NCBI RefSeq assembly: GCF_016107655.1
Contig: NZ_JABASX010000010.1
Coordinates: forward strand, 124,001 to 188,000
Reading direction: 5' to 3'
Origin: Brevibacterium antiquum
GTDB lineage: Bacteria; Actinomycetota; Actinomycetes; Actinomycetales; Brevibacteriaceae
DNA: 64,000 nucleotides
The notes under the pieces: model-generated
Seen by the model: only the letters and a program-made list of their open reading frames with translations
Told to the model about the DNA's origin: nothing
Database searches by the model: none
Translations under genes and position numbers: made by a program
In this document: one piece after another, positions 8,300 through 17,090 of the stretch
Layout of the letters: each line of letters opens with the position of its first letter
Numbering within the stretch: the first letter of the stretch is position 1

Positions 8300-8788
8300 A
8301 TGGCCGAGGGACAACGGCGACGAATCGCAGATGTGCTGGATGCGAGGATCCTTCTCGAACTCATCCGCGAGCCGCGAGCGACGATCGCGGGACTGGCCCA
8401 TCGCCTGCAGGTGGCCAGGAACACCGCTCAGGCACGGCTGGGCAGGCTCGAGTCCGAGGGGCTGCACCCGTTCGGACATCGTGTCGACACGACTGGCCTC
8501 GGCTATCCGATCCGGGCACACGTGCTGGCCAACCTCAAACAGTCACGACTCGACGAGGTCGGTGAGGCGCTGAGCCGGATCCCCGAAGTTCTCGAGGTCA
8601 TCGGTGTCAGCGGAACAGCCGATACCCTCATCCAGATCGTCGCCCGAGACACCGATGACCTCTATCGCGTCGCCGGGCAGATCCTCGGAACCCCCGGCGT
8701 CAAACGCACACGCACCCTCGTGTCGATGAAGCAGATGGTGCAATACCGCGTCACTCCCCTGCTGCAGAGGACGATCGAGAACAGTTGA
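8300..8788 (+). CDS. Lrp/AsnC family transcriptional regulator
   Basis: The 162-residue protein has an N-terminal winged helix (VLDARILLELIREPRATIAGLAHRL, then VARNTAQARLGRLESEG) and a C-terminal RAM/AsnC effector domain (VLEVIGVSGTADTLIQIVARDTDDLYRV). The ATG at 8300 is preceded by GAGGAAAG; an in-frame TTG at 8264 lies 7 nt after a TAGAAT -10 element and would give a leaderless form 12 residues longer. It is divergent from the AceE-like gene, and four half-sites lie between them. The likely role is control of that enzyme in response to an amino acid or 2-oxoacid; the effector is unknown. Confidence 0.9.
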   Translation: MAEGQRRRIADVLDARILLELIREPRATIAGLAHRLQVARNTAQARLGRLESEGLHPFGHRVDTTGLGYPIRAHVLANLKQSRLDEVGEALSRIPEVLEVIGVSGTADTLIQIVARDTDDLYRVAGQILGTPGVKRTRTLVSMKQMVQYRVTPLLQRTIENS

Positions 8789-8810
8789 GCGACGTTCCAA
8801 GAGTCCGCCG

Positions 8811-9656
8811 CTATTTGAGCAGCCGGTCCATACGGCGATCGCTGAGCTTCTTCCCGCCGGTCTGACAACCGGGACAGTACTGCAGTGACTTGTCGGCATA
8901 GGAGACCTCGGCGATGGTCGAACCGCACACCGGACAGGTCTGACCGGTCCGACCGTGGACCCGAAGTCCGCGCTTCTTCGCTGTCTTGACCTTCGCCGGC
9001 GGCAGGTCGTTCAGCGCCTCGCGGGCAGCACCGAGCACCCCACGGATCACCTCGAGCAGCGCCTCCGCATCGACACCGTTGGCCGAGGCGAAGGGAGAGA
9101 GCTTGGCAGTATGGAGGATCTCATCGGAGTAGGCGTTGCCGATGCCGGAGATGAGCGACTGATCCTCGAGCACGGTCTTGATCCGTGAGCTCGAGTCCGC
9201 GAGCACCGCAGCGAACTGGTCGTCGTCGATGCTCAGGGCATCGGGACCGGCGCCAGCCACAGCAGCCACCTCGGTGCGGTCATGGACGAGAGCCACCGAG
9301 GCGTTCTTCTTCGTACCCGCCTCACTGATGTCGAAGCCGGCACCGGAGGCCAGGTGGTTGCGCAGAGCCAAGGGCCCCTTGCCCATCCTCACCGGTCCGG
9401 TGGGCACCTGTTCGTGCCAGACCAACCAGCCTGCGCGGGCGAAGCGGCACACCAGGTCGAGTCCGTCGAACTCGATGATGAGGGCCTTGCCCACCCGGGA
9501 GACCCCGCTGACCTCGAGCCCGCTGATCGCTGCCAAGGGCGGATCGGCCGTCTTGAGGATGCTCAGCTCACCGATATCGGTTCGGGTGATGAAGTCTCCG
9601 ACGATCCGCGAGTCCAAAAAGTGGACGAGTGCGTCGACCTCGGGCAGTTCCGGCAT
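8811..9656 (-). CDS. Fpg/Nei family DNA glycosylase
   Basis: The start at 9656 gives the invariant MPELPEV, in which Pro2 (N-terminal after Met removal) is the Schiff-base nucleophile and Glu3 the general acid. The helix-two-turn-helix appears as LEDQSLISGIGNAYSDEILH. A C-terminal zinc finger has CPVC and CPGC pairs followed by a basic tail. At 281 residues the length is normal. The enzyme removes oxidised bases and nicks the resulting abasic site. The longer in-frame extension to 9788 has no family support. A CATACT element ends 6 nt before the ATG, so the gene may be leaderless. It converges on the Lrp gene with a 22-bp gap. Confidence 0.93.
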   Translation of the reverse strand: MPELPEVDALVHFLDSRIVGDFITRTDIGELSILKTADPPLAAISGLEVSGVSRVGKALIIEFDGLDLVCRFARAGWLVWHEQVPTGPVRMGKGPLALRNHLASGAGFDISEAGTKKNASVALVHDRTEVAAVAGAGPDALSIDDDQFAAVLADSSSRIKTVLEDQSLISGIGNAYSDEILHTAKLSPFASANGVDAEALLEVIRGVLGAAREALNDLPPAKVKTAKKRGLRVHGRTGQTCPVCGSTIAEVSYADKSLQYCPGCQTGGKKLSDRRMDRLLK

Positions 9657-9668
9657 GAGACCAGTATG
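9657..9668 (-). promoter_or_regulatory. Probable leaderless promoter of the glycosylase gene
   Basis: On the minus strand CATACT is followed by 6 nt and then the ATG at 9656. It departs from TAnnnT at the first base only. Confidence 0.35.
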
Positions 9669-9801
9669 CGCCTTCGCGCGCGAGCCCGCACTGCTCCCGG
9701 ACATACCGCCCTTGTGAGTTCCCTGAACGAGAGCTAACGTGGACAGACCACGTGAGAGCGTGCTGCACCAGCAATTCGACCACTTCACAAGGAGGGTGAC
9801 G

Positions 9802-11748
9802 ATGGCTGAGAATGTCGCTCAGAAGCTCATCGGCTCACATTTGGAATCCGGGACGTTTGAGCCCGGAAACGAGATCGGAGTCCGCATCGATCAGACGCTG
9901 ACTCAGGACGCGACGGGAACGCTGGTGATGCTCGAGCTCGAAGCGCTTGGCATCGACCGGATCCGCACGGACACCTCTGTTCAGTACGTCGACCACAACC
10001 TTCTGCAGACCGATGAGAAGAACCCGGAAGACCATATGTTCCTGCGCTCTGCCGCGCAGCGATTCGGCCTGTGGTTCTCCCCCGCCGGCAACGGCGTCTC
10101 CCACCCGGTTCACCAATCTCGGTTCGGCAAACCCGGTGCCACGCTCATCGGCTCCGACTCCCACACCTGCGCGGCCGGTGCCTTGGGAATGCTGGCCATC
10201 GGCGTCGGCGGGCTCGAGATCGCGATGTCCATGGTCGGCGAACCGCTCTACATCAGCTCACCTGAGATCATGGGAGTCGAACTCACCGGCACGCTGCCGC
10301 CGTGGGTCTCGGCCAAGGACGTCATCCTCGAGATGCTGCGACGTCACGGCGTCAAGGGCGGAGTCGGCAAGATCATCGAGTACTACGGTGAGGGCCTCAA
10401 AGACCTCACAGCCATGGACCGCCACGTGATTGCGAACATGGGTGCCGAGCTCGGTGCCACAGCTACGGTATTCCCCGCCGACGACGCGGTCCGGGACTTC
10501 CTCGAATCCAGCGACCGGGGCGAAGACTTCACTCGGATCGAAGCCGACGAAGGCGCGCAGTACGACCTCCACGACGCCATCGACCTCTCGCAGCTCGAAC
10601 CGCTCATCGCCGCGCCGTCCTCGCCGGGCAACGTCCGCCCCGTGCGCGAAGCCGCCGGTGAGGACGTCTTCCAAGTCGTCATCGGCTCCTCGGCGAACCC
10701 GGGACTTCGGGACTTCGCCGTCGTCGCCGAGACACTCGAAGGTCGCCGCATCCACGAGCAGATCTCGCTCGACGTCAACCCGACATCGCGAGAGATCCTC
10801 GCCGACCTCATCGCCGGCGGATGGCTGACCTCACTGGTCGGATCCGGCGCTCGCATCCACCAATCGGGCTGCATGGGCTGCATCGGTATGGGACAGGCCC
10901 CAGCAGTGGGCCGCAACAGCCTGCGCACGATGCCGCGGAATTTCCCCGGCCGCTCGGGCACCGACGAGGACGCTGTGTGGCTGTGCTCGCCGGAGACTGC
11001 CGTGGCCGCAGCGCTGACGGGCAAGATCACAGACCCACGCGAGCTGGGCATCGAGTATCCGCAGGTCAAGCTGCCGGAGATGTTCTCCGCCAATCGGTCG
11101 ATGCTGGTCCCACCGCTTCCACTCGAGGAGGCGCGGCAGGTCGAGCTGGTCAAAGGATCGAACATCTCCTCACTGCCTGACTTCGAACCGCTGCCCGAGG
11201 ACATCGATCTCGAGATCATGCTCAAGGTCGGCGACAACGTCTCCACCGACGAGATCATGCCCGCCGGTTCCCGGGTCCTGCCGTACCGGAGCAACATTCC
11301 CAAGATCTCCGAGTTCGTCTACATCCAGGTCGATCCCAGCTACGCCGAACGGGCAGCGGGCCATGCCGGCGGCCATGCGATCATCGGCGGGGAGAACTAC
11401 GGCCAGGGCTCTTCCCGTGAGCATGCCGTGATCGCCCCGCGCTATCTGGGACTGCGCATCGTCGTCGCCAAATCCCTGGCGCGCATCCACTGGCAGAACC
11501 TCGCGAACTTCGGCGTCCTCGCCCTCGAATTCTCAGATGAGAACGACTACGAGACCCTGTCCCAGGGTGAGGTCCTTCAGTTCCGGGGACTGCGCGATCA
11601 GCTGGCCGAGGGCAAGACTGTGAGCGCCGAGGTGGACGGACGACAGTTCGAATTCCGCCATACGCTCTCGCCCCGGCAGGTCGAGATGGTCCTGGCCGGA
11701 GGACGCATCGCCCAACGGGCCCAGCAGGAGGCCAGCGCGAAGGGCTGA
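9802..11748 (+). CDS. Aconitate hydratase (small, Aquifex-type)
   Basis: The 648-residue protein begins MAENVAQKLIGSHLESG, with KIDQTLTQDATGT-like sequence soon after (RIDQTLTQDATGT), which marks the compact aconitase subfamily. Iron-sulfur ligands are visible as the Cys in GSDSHTCAAG and the pair in SGCMGCIGMGQ. The C-terminal swivel domain holds GGENYGQGSSREHA. It interconverts citrate and isocitrate in the TCA cycle. ATG 9802 is chosen because AAGGAGGG lies 6-7 nt upstream. The protein is shorter than the 890-residue AcnA usual in actinomycetes, so a second aconitase may exist elsewhere and a role on a related substrate cannot be excluded. Confidence 0.88.
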   Translation: MAENVAQKLIGSHLESGTFEPGNEIGVRIDQTLTQDATGTLVMLELEALGIDRIRTDTSVQYVDHNLLQTDEKNPEDHMFLRSAAQRFGLWFSPAGNGVSHPVHQSRFGKPGATLIGSDSHTCAAGALGMLAIGVGGLEIAMSMVGEPLYISSPEIMGVELTGTLPPWVSAKDVILEMLRRHGVKGGVGKIIEYYGEGLKDLTAMDRHVIANMGAELGATATVFPADDAVRDFLESSDRGEDFTRIEADEGAQYDLHDAIDLSQLEPLIAAPSSPGNVRPVREAAGEDVFQVVIGSSANPGLRDFAVVAETLEGRRIHEQISLDVNPTSREILADLIAGGWLTSLVGSGARIHQSGCMGCIGMGQAPAVGRNSLRTMPRNFPGRSGTDEDAVWLCSPETAVAAALTGKITDPRELGIEYPQVKLPEMFSANRSMLVPPLPLEEARQVELVKGSNISSLPDFEPLPEDIDLEIMLKVGDNVSTDEIMPAGSRVLPYRSNIPKISEFVYIQVDPSYAERAAGHAGGHAIIGGENYGQGSSREHAVIAPRYLGLRIVVAKSLARIHWQNLANFGVLALEFSDENDYETLSQGEVLQFRGLRDQLAEGKTVSAEVDGRQFEFRHTLSPRQVEMVLAGGRIAQRAQQEASAKG

Positions 11749-11771
11749 GGTCTGCTCGTGTCCACTCGCGA

Positions 11772-12569
11772 TCAGGGCGCCGCGAGGAAGCCGCGCAGCA
11801 ATGCTGCGGTGCCGTCGAGATGCTCGGCCATCGCTGTGCGGGCTCCGGCTGCGTCTCCGGCGAGGATCGCGTTGTGGACCCGTTGATGCTGTTCGTGCGA
11901 ATGGGCCAGATTGGGTTCGATCATCGGGATCTGCTCGAGCAGTTTGTTCGCCCGCGTCCGACTCTCGACCATCGAACGCACCAGACTCGGTGAGCCTGTC
12001 ACCTGCGCCCAGGTCAGATGCAGCTGGGAGTCCAGACGCCGGTACTCGGCCAGACTCGACTGCCGACTCGCATCCATGGCCGCAGCCAGCTGACCTCTCT
12101 GGGGTGCGGTGAGATCCTGTCCGGCAGCCACCTCGGCGACTCCCATCTCGATCACACGACGCCACGTCAGGGTGTCTTCGACCTCGACTGCGCAGAACCC
12201 GGCCCCGAGGCCGGTGTCAGCGTCTTGGGTCGGGCTGGGCGCCCAGCCGCCTGCGGGAGTGCGGGAGACGAACGTTCCGCCACCACGACCGCGGCGGACA
12301 TTGACCCAGCCGGCGGTCTGCAGCTCCGAGATCGCCTCGCGCAGGGTCGCCCGGGAGACCCGCAGCTGCTCGGCGAGCTCGCGTTCTGGTGGGAACCGCT
12401 GACCGGGTGGGATGATCCCGAGGCGGATGATCTGGAGCAGGCACTCGATCGTCTCCTCGAAGATGTTGCCCGAGCGGGCGGGAGCGATCGCCCGCAGCGC
12501 GGTCACCTGGCTGCCGGCGGTCTGGCTTCCCGCAGCTGGGGTGCTTGCCGTCATGCCATCGCCGCTCAC
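11772..12569 (-). CDS. GntR/FadR family transcriptional regulator
   Basis: The protein of 260-265 residues has a GntR winged helix (IIPPGQRFPPERELAEQL, VSRATLREAISELQTAGWV, RRGRGGGTFV) and an all-helical FadR C-terminal domain (FCD) for an organic-acid ligand. The GTG at 12569 overlaps the SDR stop as GTGA; the ATG at 12554 is an alternative start. A disordered N-terminal extension of about 30 residues precedes the HTH. It is the last gene of the gamma-glutamyl-amine block and is probably its repressor. The operator was not identified. Confidence 0.87.
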   Translation of the reverse strand: MSGDGMTASTPAAGSQTAGSQVTALRAIAPARSGNIFEETIECLLQIIRLGIIPPGQRFPPERELAEQLRVSRATLREAISELQTAGWVNVRRGRGGGTFVSRTPAGGWAPSPTQDADTGLGAGFCAVEVEDTLTWRRVIEMGVAEVAAGQDLTAPQRGQLAAAMDASRQSSLAEYRRLDSQLHLTWAQVTGSPSLVRSMVESRTRANKLLEQIPMIEPNLAHSHEQHQRVHNAILAGDAAGARTAMAEHLDGTAALLRGFLAAP

Positions 12570-13366
12570 AGCGGAGTCGTGTAGGCGTTCGTCAGGCCGC
12601 CGTCGACGGTGAACGACTGTGCGGTGACGAACGAGGCATCATCGCTGGCCAGGAACGCCACGGCCGCGGCCATCTCGGAAGCGTCGGCGAAGCGTCCCAT
12701 CGGCACATGCACCAGGCGCCTGGCCGCCATCTCCGGGTCCTTGGCGAACAGTTCTCGGAGCAGCTCGGTGTTGACCGGCCCCGGGCACAGGGCGTTGACG
12801 CGGATGCCCTCTTTCGCGAACTCCACGCCGAGTTCGCGCGACATGGCCAGCACCCCGCCCTTCGACGCGGTGTAGGAGATCTGGGAGGTCGCCGATCCCA
12901 TCAGCGCCACGAATGAGGCCGTGTTGATGATCGAACCGCGGCCCTGCCTGCGCATGTAGGTCAGCGCCGCCTTCGAACACAGGTACACCGAGGTCAGATT
13001 GATGTCCTGGACCTTTCGCCACACATCGAGGCCGGTCTCAGTGATCGAGGCGTCCGCCGGTGGGGAGACTCCCGCATTGTTGAACGCGACGTCTACGCTG
13101 CCGTAGGTGTCGAACGCCGTCTGGAACAGGTTCTCCACCTGGTCGGCATCGGTGACATCGGTGGATACGAAGAGTCCCCCAACCGCCTCGGCGGCGGCTG
13201 TCCCTGAGTCTGCGTTGGTGTCGGCGATGACGACGTTTGCGCCTTCAGAGGCGAGGCGCTTCGCGGTTGCCAGGCCGATGCCGCTGGCCCCTCCGGTGAC
13301 GACGGCGGTGCGTCCCGGGAGGCGCCGGCAGATGATTTGGTTGTTCCCGTCTGCTGTTTCGTTCAT
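12566..13366 (-). CDS. SDR family oxidoreductase (amine catabolism block)
   Basis: This 266-residue classical SDR has TGGASGIG near residues 24-31, FNNAGV, and a YTASK catalytic motif. The acidic DTNAD after strand two suggests NAD use. Its C-terminus, SFTVDGGL, is typical of FabG-like members. The start has AAAGGA about 7 nt upstream. It lies between the aldehyde dehydrogenase and the GntR regulator in the gamma-glutamyl-amine block and overlaps the regulator by 4 bp. It could oxidise a hydroxylated amine product or reduce an aldehyde; position gives the only clue. Confidence 0.87.
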   Translation of the reverse strand: MNETADGNNQIICRRLPGRTAVVTGGASGIGLATAKRLASEGANVVIADTNADSGTAAAEAVGGLFVSTDVTDADQVENLFQTAFDTYGSVDVAFNNAGVSPPADASITETGLDVWRKVQDINLTSVYLCSKAALTYMRRQGRGSIINTASFVALMGSATSQISYTASKGGVLAMSRELGVEFAKEGIRVNALCPGPVNTELLRELFAKDPEMAARRLVHVPMGRFADASEMAAAVAFLASDDASFVTAQSFTVDGGLTNAYTTPL

Positions 13367-13431
13367 GGTGTGTCCTTTGCTGGGAGATCTGCACTGTGAG
13401 TTCGTGGGAGCAGTGGAGCGGTGGCTTCTGT

Positions 13432-13492
13432 CTTAGGTGGTCGTTCTGGACCGATTTCCGGGGAGAACTTCGGACCAGAATGACCACCTAAG
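13432..13492. repeat. Large intergenic inverted repeat
   Basis: The arms 13432-13449 and 13475-13492 are 18 nt and complementary except for one G/T position (CTTAGGTGGTCGTTCTGG against CCAGAATGACCACCTAAG). The 25-nt centre contains a further TCCG/CGGA pairing. It lies in the 196-bp gap between the aldehyde dehydrogenase and the SDR of one presumed operon. It may be a terminator, a processing or attenuation element, or a small mobile-repeat remnant. Confidence 0.7.
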
Positions 13493-13562
13493 CCTGCCGC
13501 CGCGCTCTGCTCGGTGTGCTGCTGCGGGCTGCTGGCCTCTCTGCGGGTCAGTCGGTGGCGGG

Positions 13563-14915
13563 TCAGTCGGTGGCGATGAAGAGGTTCTTCGTCTCCGTGA
13601 ACGAGTCCATCGCGTGGGGGCCGAGTTCGCGGCCGATGCCGGAGCGTTTGAACCCGCCGAAGGGAGTCGAATAGCGCACCGCGGAATGCGAGTTCAGCGA
13701 CAGCGCCCCCGAGTCGACACCCCGGGCGACCCGCAGTCCGCGGCCCACGTCGCGGGTCCATATCGACCCCGAGAGGCCGTAGGGCGAATCGTTGGCCATG
13801 CTGATCGCCTCGGCTTCGTCCCGGAAGCGCTGCACGGTCACGACGGGCCCGAACACCTCCTCGGTGACGATGCGATCACGCGGTGACTTCGGCAGCACGA
13901 CCGTCGGCGCCATCCAGTAGCCGGCGCCGCTGGGGGCGCTGCCGGTGAACGCGATGTCGACACCATCGAGGAATCCGACCACGCTCTCGTGATGGCCAGC
14001 GGAGATGAGCGGCCCCATCTCTGCCTCCTCGAGGCTGGGATCGGTGACGACCACTCCGGAGACCGCTGGTTCGAGGAGTTCCATGAAGCGGTCGAAGACA
14101 GAGTCGTGGACGAGGATGCGTGAGCGCGCGCAGCAGTCCTGGCCGGCGTTGTCGAAGACGCCGTAGGGTGCGGTGGCCGCGGCGAGTTCGAGGTCGGCGT
14201 CGTCGAAGACGATGTTGGCGGACTTTCCGCCGAGTTCCAGCGTTGTCCGTTTCATCGTCTTGGCGGCGTCGGCCATGATCGACTCGCCCACCGAGCTCGA
14301 TCCGGTGAACACGATCTTCGCGACGCGGGGATCGTCGGTGAAGGTCTGGCCGACGACGGATCCTTTTCCGGGGATGACCTGGAAGACATCGGCGGGAAGC
14401 CCTGCCTGCAGAGCCAGCTCGCCGAGGCGGATCGCCGTCAGCGGGGTCAGCTCGGCGGGTTTGAGGACCACGGTGTTGCCTGCGGCGAGCGCCGGTGCGA
14501 AGCCCCAGCCGGCGATCGGCATGGGGAAGTTCCACGGCACGATGATTCCGACGACACCGAGCGGTTCGTTGAACGTGATGTTCACTCCCCCTGCCACGGG
14601 AATCTGATCGCCGAGGTGACGCTCGACTCCGCCCGCGAAGTAGTTGAGGACGTCGCGGACGTTCCCGGCCTCACCCCGGGCGTTGCCGATGGTGTGCCCG
14701 GCCTCGGCGACTTCGAGCGCGGCGAGGTTGTCGATGTCGGCGTCGACGGCGCGGGCGAAGGCGCGCAGCAGTTCGGCCCGCTCGGCCGGGGGCGTGGCCC
14801 GCCACCGGGTGAAGGCGTCGGCGGACCGGGCGATCGCATCCTGCGTCGCTTCGGCGCTGTGGGCATCGACCGAGGTGATGAGGGCCTCGGTCGCGGGGTT
14901 GATCACTTCGGTCAT
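13563..14915 (-). CDS. Aldehyde dehydrogenase family protein
   Basis: The 450-residue enzyme has ELGGKSAN with the general-base Glu, NAGQDCCA with the catalytic Cys, the EEVFGPV motif and the C-terminal PFGGFKRSGIGRE. It oxidises an aldehyde to the acid with NAD(P). ATG 14915 is supported by GGAGG 7 nt upstream and overlaps the preceding hydrolase by 4 bp, so an in-frame extension to 15179 is rejected. In this block the expected substrate is gamma-glutamyl-gamma-aminobutyraldehyde or a similar glutamylated aldehyde. That assignment rests on the neighbours. Confidence 0.9.
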   Translation of the reverse strand: MTEVINPATEALITSVDAHSAEATQDAIARSADAFTRWRATPPAERAELLRAFARAVDADIDNLAALEVAEAGHTIGNARGEAGNVRDVLNYFAGGVERHLGDQIPVAGGVNITFNEPLGVVGIIVPWNFPMPIAGWGFAPALAAGNTVVLKPAELTPLTAIRLGELALQAGLPADVFQVIPGKGSVVGQTFTDDPRVAKIVFTGSSSVGESIMADAAKTMKRTTLELGGKSANIVFDDADLELAAATAPYGVFDNAGQDCCARSRILVHDSVFDRFMELLEPAVSGVVVTDPSLEEAEMGPLISAGHHESVVGFLDGVDIAFTGSAPSGAGYWMAPTVVLPKSPRDRIVTEEVFGPVVTVQRFRDEAEAISMANDSPYGLSGSIWTRDVGRGLRVARGVDSGALSLNSHSAVRYSTPFGGFKRSGIGRELGPHAMDSFTETKNLFIATD

Positions 14916-15745
14916 CGGTGGGCCTCCGTTGTCGTCTGTGCTGGTGTGGCTGTCGTTGTCGTGCTTGTGGGTGTCGTCAGTGGTCCGCTCATGCGCTGGT
15001 TCGCAGCCGCCACAAGGCCTGCGAACAGCCGGAGATCGTCCAGAGTCTCCTCCGGATGCCACTGCACCGCGAGCATCGAGCCGTCTGGGGTCTCGAGGGC
15101 CTCGATGCAGCCGTCGGCGGAGCGTGCGCTCACGATCAGTCCATCGCCGAGGCGGTCGATGGCCTGGTGATGATGGCACCTGACCGTGGCACCGGTTCCG
15201 ATCAGGCCGGAGACTGCGGTATTTGGTGCGGTCTGCACTGCCACCTCGGCGAATTCGTCCTTCTTGGGTGCTTCATGGGCACCGTAGCCGTCGAGGTCGG
15301 GCAGGTGCTGGTACAGGGAACCGCCGTGGACGGTGTTGACGATCTGGGCGCCGCGGCAGATCGCGAAGACCGGCACTTCCGCGGTGCGCGCGTGGCGGTA
15401 CAGGGCGGTCTCGAAGGAGTCGCGACGCACGTTGGGCACCTGGGTGCGGGGGTGGGCCTGCGCATTGTAGAGACCGGGGTCGACGTCGTCGCCGCCGGTG
15501 AGGATGATGCCGTCGAGCTCGGCCACCTCGTTCAGCGTCCAGGGGTCTTCTGGGGGCAGGAGGACGACTCGACCGCCGGCGCGCGTGACAGCGGTGACGT
15601 AGACGCTGGGGAGGAATGCCGCGTCCCGGTCCCAGACTCCGAACTGGCCGCGGCCGTAGTAGGTGGGCAGTCCGATGAGCGGGCGGCGCATCGTCGGGTC
15701 GAGGGCTGCGCTGCCGAGCGTTGGGTCAGAGTCGTTCGAAGCCAC
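14912..15745 (-). CDS. puuD: Gamma-glutamyl-gamma-aminobutyrate hydrolase family (PuuD-like)
   Basis: This 277-residue class I glutamine-amidotransferase-like hydrolase starts RPLIGLPTYYGRGQFG. It has TGGDDVDPGLY, the nucleophile Cys in FAICRGAQ, and the His-Glu pair in VQWHPEE. PuuD enzymes release glutamate from gamma-glutamyl-GABA or related acids. GTG 15745 is preceded by GGGAGG at 6 nt, inside the end of the ligase gene (20-bp overlap). A 30-residue Thr/Ala-rich C-terminal tail is unusual for the family and probably disordered. Together with the ligase and dehydrogenase it forms the core of a Puu-like pathway. Confidence 0.88.
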   Translation of the reverse strand: MASNDSDPTLGSAALDPTMRRPLIGLPTYYGRGQFGVWDRDAAFLPSVYVTAVTRAGGRVVLLPPEDPWTLNEVAELDGIILTGGDDVDPGLYNAQAHPRTQVPNVRRDSFETALYRHARTAEVPVFAICRGAQIVNTVHGGSLYQHLPDLDGYGAHEAPKKDEFAEVAVQTAPNTAVSGLIGTGATVRCHHHQAIDRLGDGLIVSARSADGCIEALETPDGSMLAVQWHPEETLDDLRLFAGLVAAANQRMSGPLTTPTSTTTTATPAQTTTEAHR

Positions 15746-17090
15746 GCCGGACCTCCCAATCGGTGACGGCGGCGTCGAAGGCCGCCATCTCCACGCGACC
15801 GGCGTGGGTGTAGTGGTTCACGACCTCGTCGCCGAAGGCATGCCGGGCGACGTCGGAGGACTCGAAGGCTGCGACGGCATCGTGGAGGCGGCGTGGGATG
15901 GTCGGGGCATTCTGGGTGTAGGCATTGCCGGCGAGCGCCTCGGGCAGTTCGAGTTCGTTCTCGATTCCGTGGATTCCGGCCGCGATGAGGGCGGCGCTGG
16001 CCAGGTAGGGGTTGGCGTCTGCGCCGGGGACCCGCTGTTCGAAGCGCAGGGCGGGGCCGTGGCCGACGATGCGCACGGCACAGGTTCGGTTGTCCCACCC
16101 CCAGCCGACTGCCGTGGGGGCGAAGGAGCCGTCGGCGAAGCGTTTGTAGGAGTTGACGTTCGGGGCGTAGAGGTAGGTGAAGTCGTGCTGAGTGGCGACG
16201 ACTCCGGCGACGAAGTGCTTCATCGTCGTCGACATCTCGGTGCCGTGGCCTACCGGGAAGACCGGTGTTCCGTCCGCGTCGCGCAGGCTCATGTGAATGT
16301 GGCAGGAGCTGCCTTCGCGGTCATTGGGTTTGGCCATGAAGGTCACCGACTTGCCTTCTTGGTCTGCGATCTCCTTGGCACCGAGTTTGTAGACGACGTG
16401 GTTGTCGCAGGTCGTCAGCATATCGGTGTAGCGGAAGCCGACCTCGAGCTGGCCGAGGTTGCATTCGCCCTTCGCGCTTTCGGTGTAGAGACCGGCTTCG
16501 TCCATCTCGTTGCGCAGTCGTCGCAGGTAGCCTTCGACCTGGCCGGTGCCGAAGAGGGAGTAGTCGATGTTGTAGGTGCTGGCGGCTTCGAGGTGGCGGT
16601 AGTCCTTCGCCATCGCCTCACGGTAGCCGGTGTTGTAGAGGGCGAATTCGAGTTCTGTGGCACCGATGGGCGAATAGCCCAGCTTCTCCAAGCGCTCCAA
16701 CTGAGCCTTGAGGACCTGACGAGGAGACACGCTCAACGGGGATCCGTCGAGGAGGGCCAAGTCGCATTGGACCATGACCGTCGCCGGGTGCCAGGGGATG
16801 CGGCGCAGGGTCGAGTAGTCGGGGACGAACATGAGGTCGCCGTAGCCGCGCTCCCACGAGGTGAGTTCGTAACCGTCGACGGTGTTCATCTCCACATCGG
16901 CGGCCATGAGGTAGTTGCAGCCTTCGGTCCCGTTGTCCATCACCTCATCAAGGAAGAACCTGCCCGTGATCCTCTTGCCCTGAAGCCTGCCCTGCATATC
17001 CGTGGCGGCGATGAGCACTGTGTCGATGCGGCCGGCGGCGATCTCTGCCTGCAGCTGCTCCAGGGTCATATCTGATGAAGTCACGCTCAT
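15726..17090 (-). CDS. Glutamine synthetase family protein, probable gamma-glutamylpolyamine synthetase
   Basis: The 454-residue GS-fold ligase has a beta-grasp N-terminal domain and a catalytic domain with GATELEFALY, CNLGQLEVGFRY, SSCHIHMSL and the NRTCAVRI Arg-bearing loop. True GS signatures are modified in the way seen in PuuA and GlnA3 proteins. Such enzymes use ATP to join glutamate to putrescine, longer polyamines or ethanolamine. The ATG at 17090 follows AAGAGGAAC; the open frame to 17153 is not used. It is the first gene of the block GS-PuuD-ALDH-SDR-GntR and is divergent from a permease. The exact amine substrate cannot be read from sequence. Confidence 0.85.
   Translation of the reverse strand: MSVTSSDMTLEQLQAEIAAGRIDTVLIAATDMQGRLQGKRITGRFFLDEVMDNGTEGCNYLMAADVEMNTVDGYELTSWERGYGDLMFVPDYSTLRRIPWHPATVMVQCDLALLDGSPLSVSPRQVLKAQLERLEKLGYSPIGATELEFALYNTGYREAMAKDYRHLEAASTYNIDYSLFGTGQVEGYLRRLRNEMDEAGLYTESAKGECNLGQLEVGFRYTDMLTTCDNHVVYKLGAKEIADQEGKSVTFMAKPNDREGSSCHIHMSLRDADGTPVFPVGHGTEMSTTMKHFVAGVVATQHDFTYLYAPNVNSYKRFADGSFAPTAVGWGWDNRTCAVRIVGHGPALRFEQRVPGADANPYLASAALIAAGIHGIENELELPEALAGNAYTQNAPTIPRRLHDAVAAFESSDVARHAFGDEVVNHYTHAGRVEMAAFDAAVTDWEVRRGFERL

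Noticed and set aside
14916..15179. 88-residue extension of the 13.5-kb aldehyde dehydrogenase
   Set aside because: It overlaps the PuuD-like gene in another frame and is Arg/Pro-rich without homology; ATG 14915 has GGAGG at the right distance.
15663..17075. 470-residue open frame on the plus strand
   Set aside because: It is antisense to the glutamine-synthetase-like ligase, whose motifs are intact.
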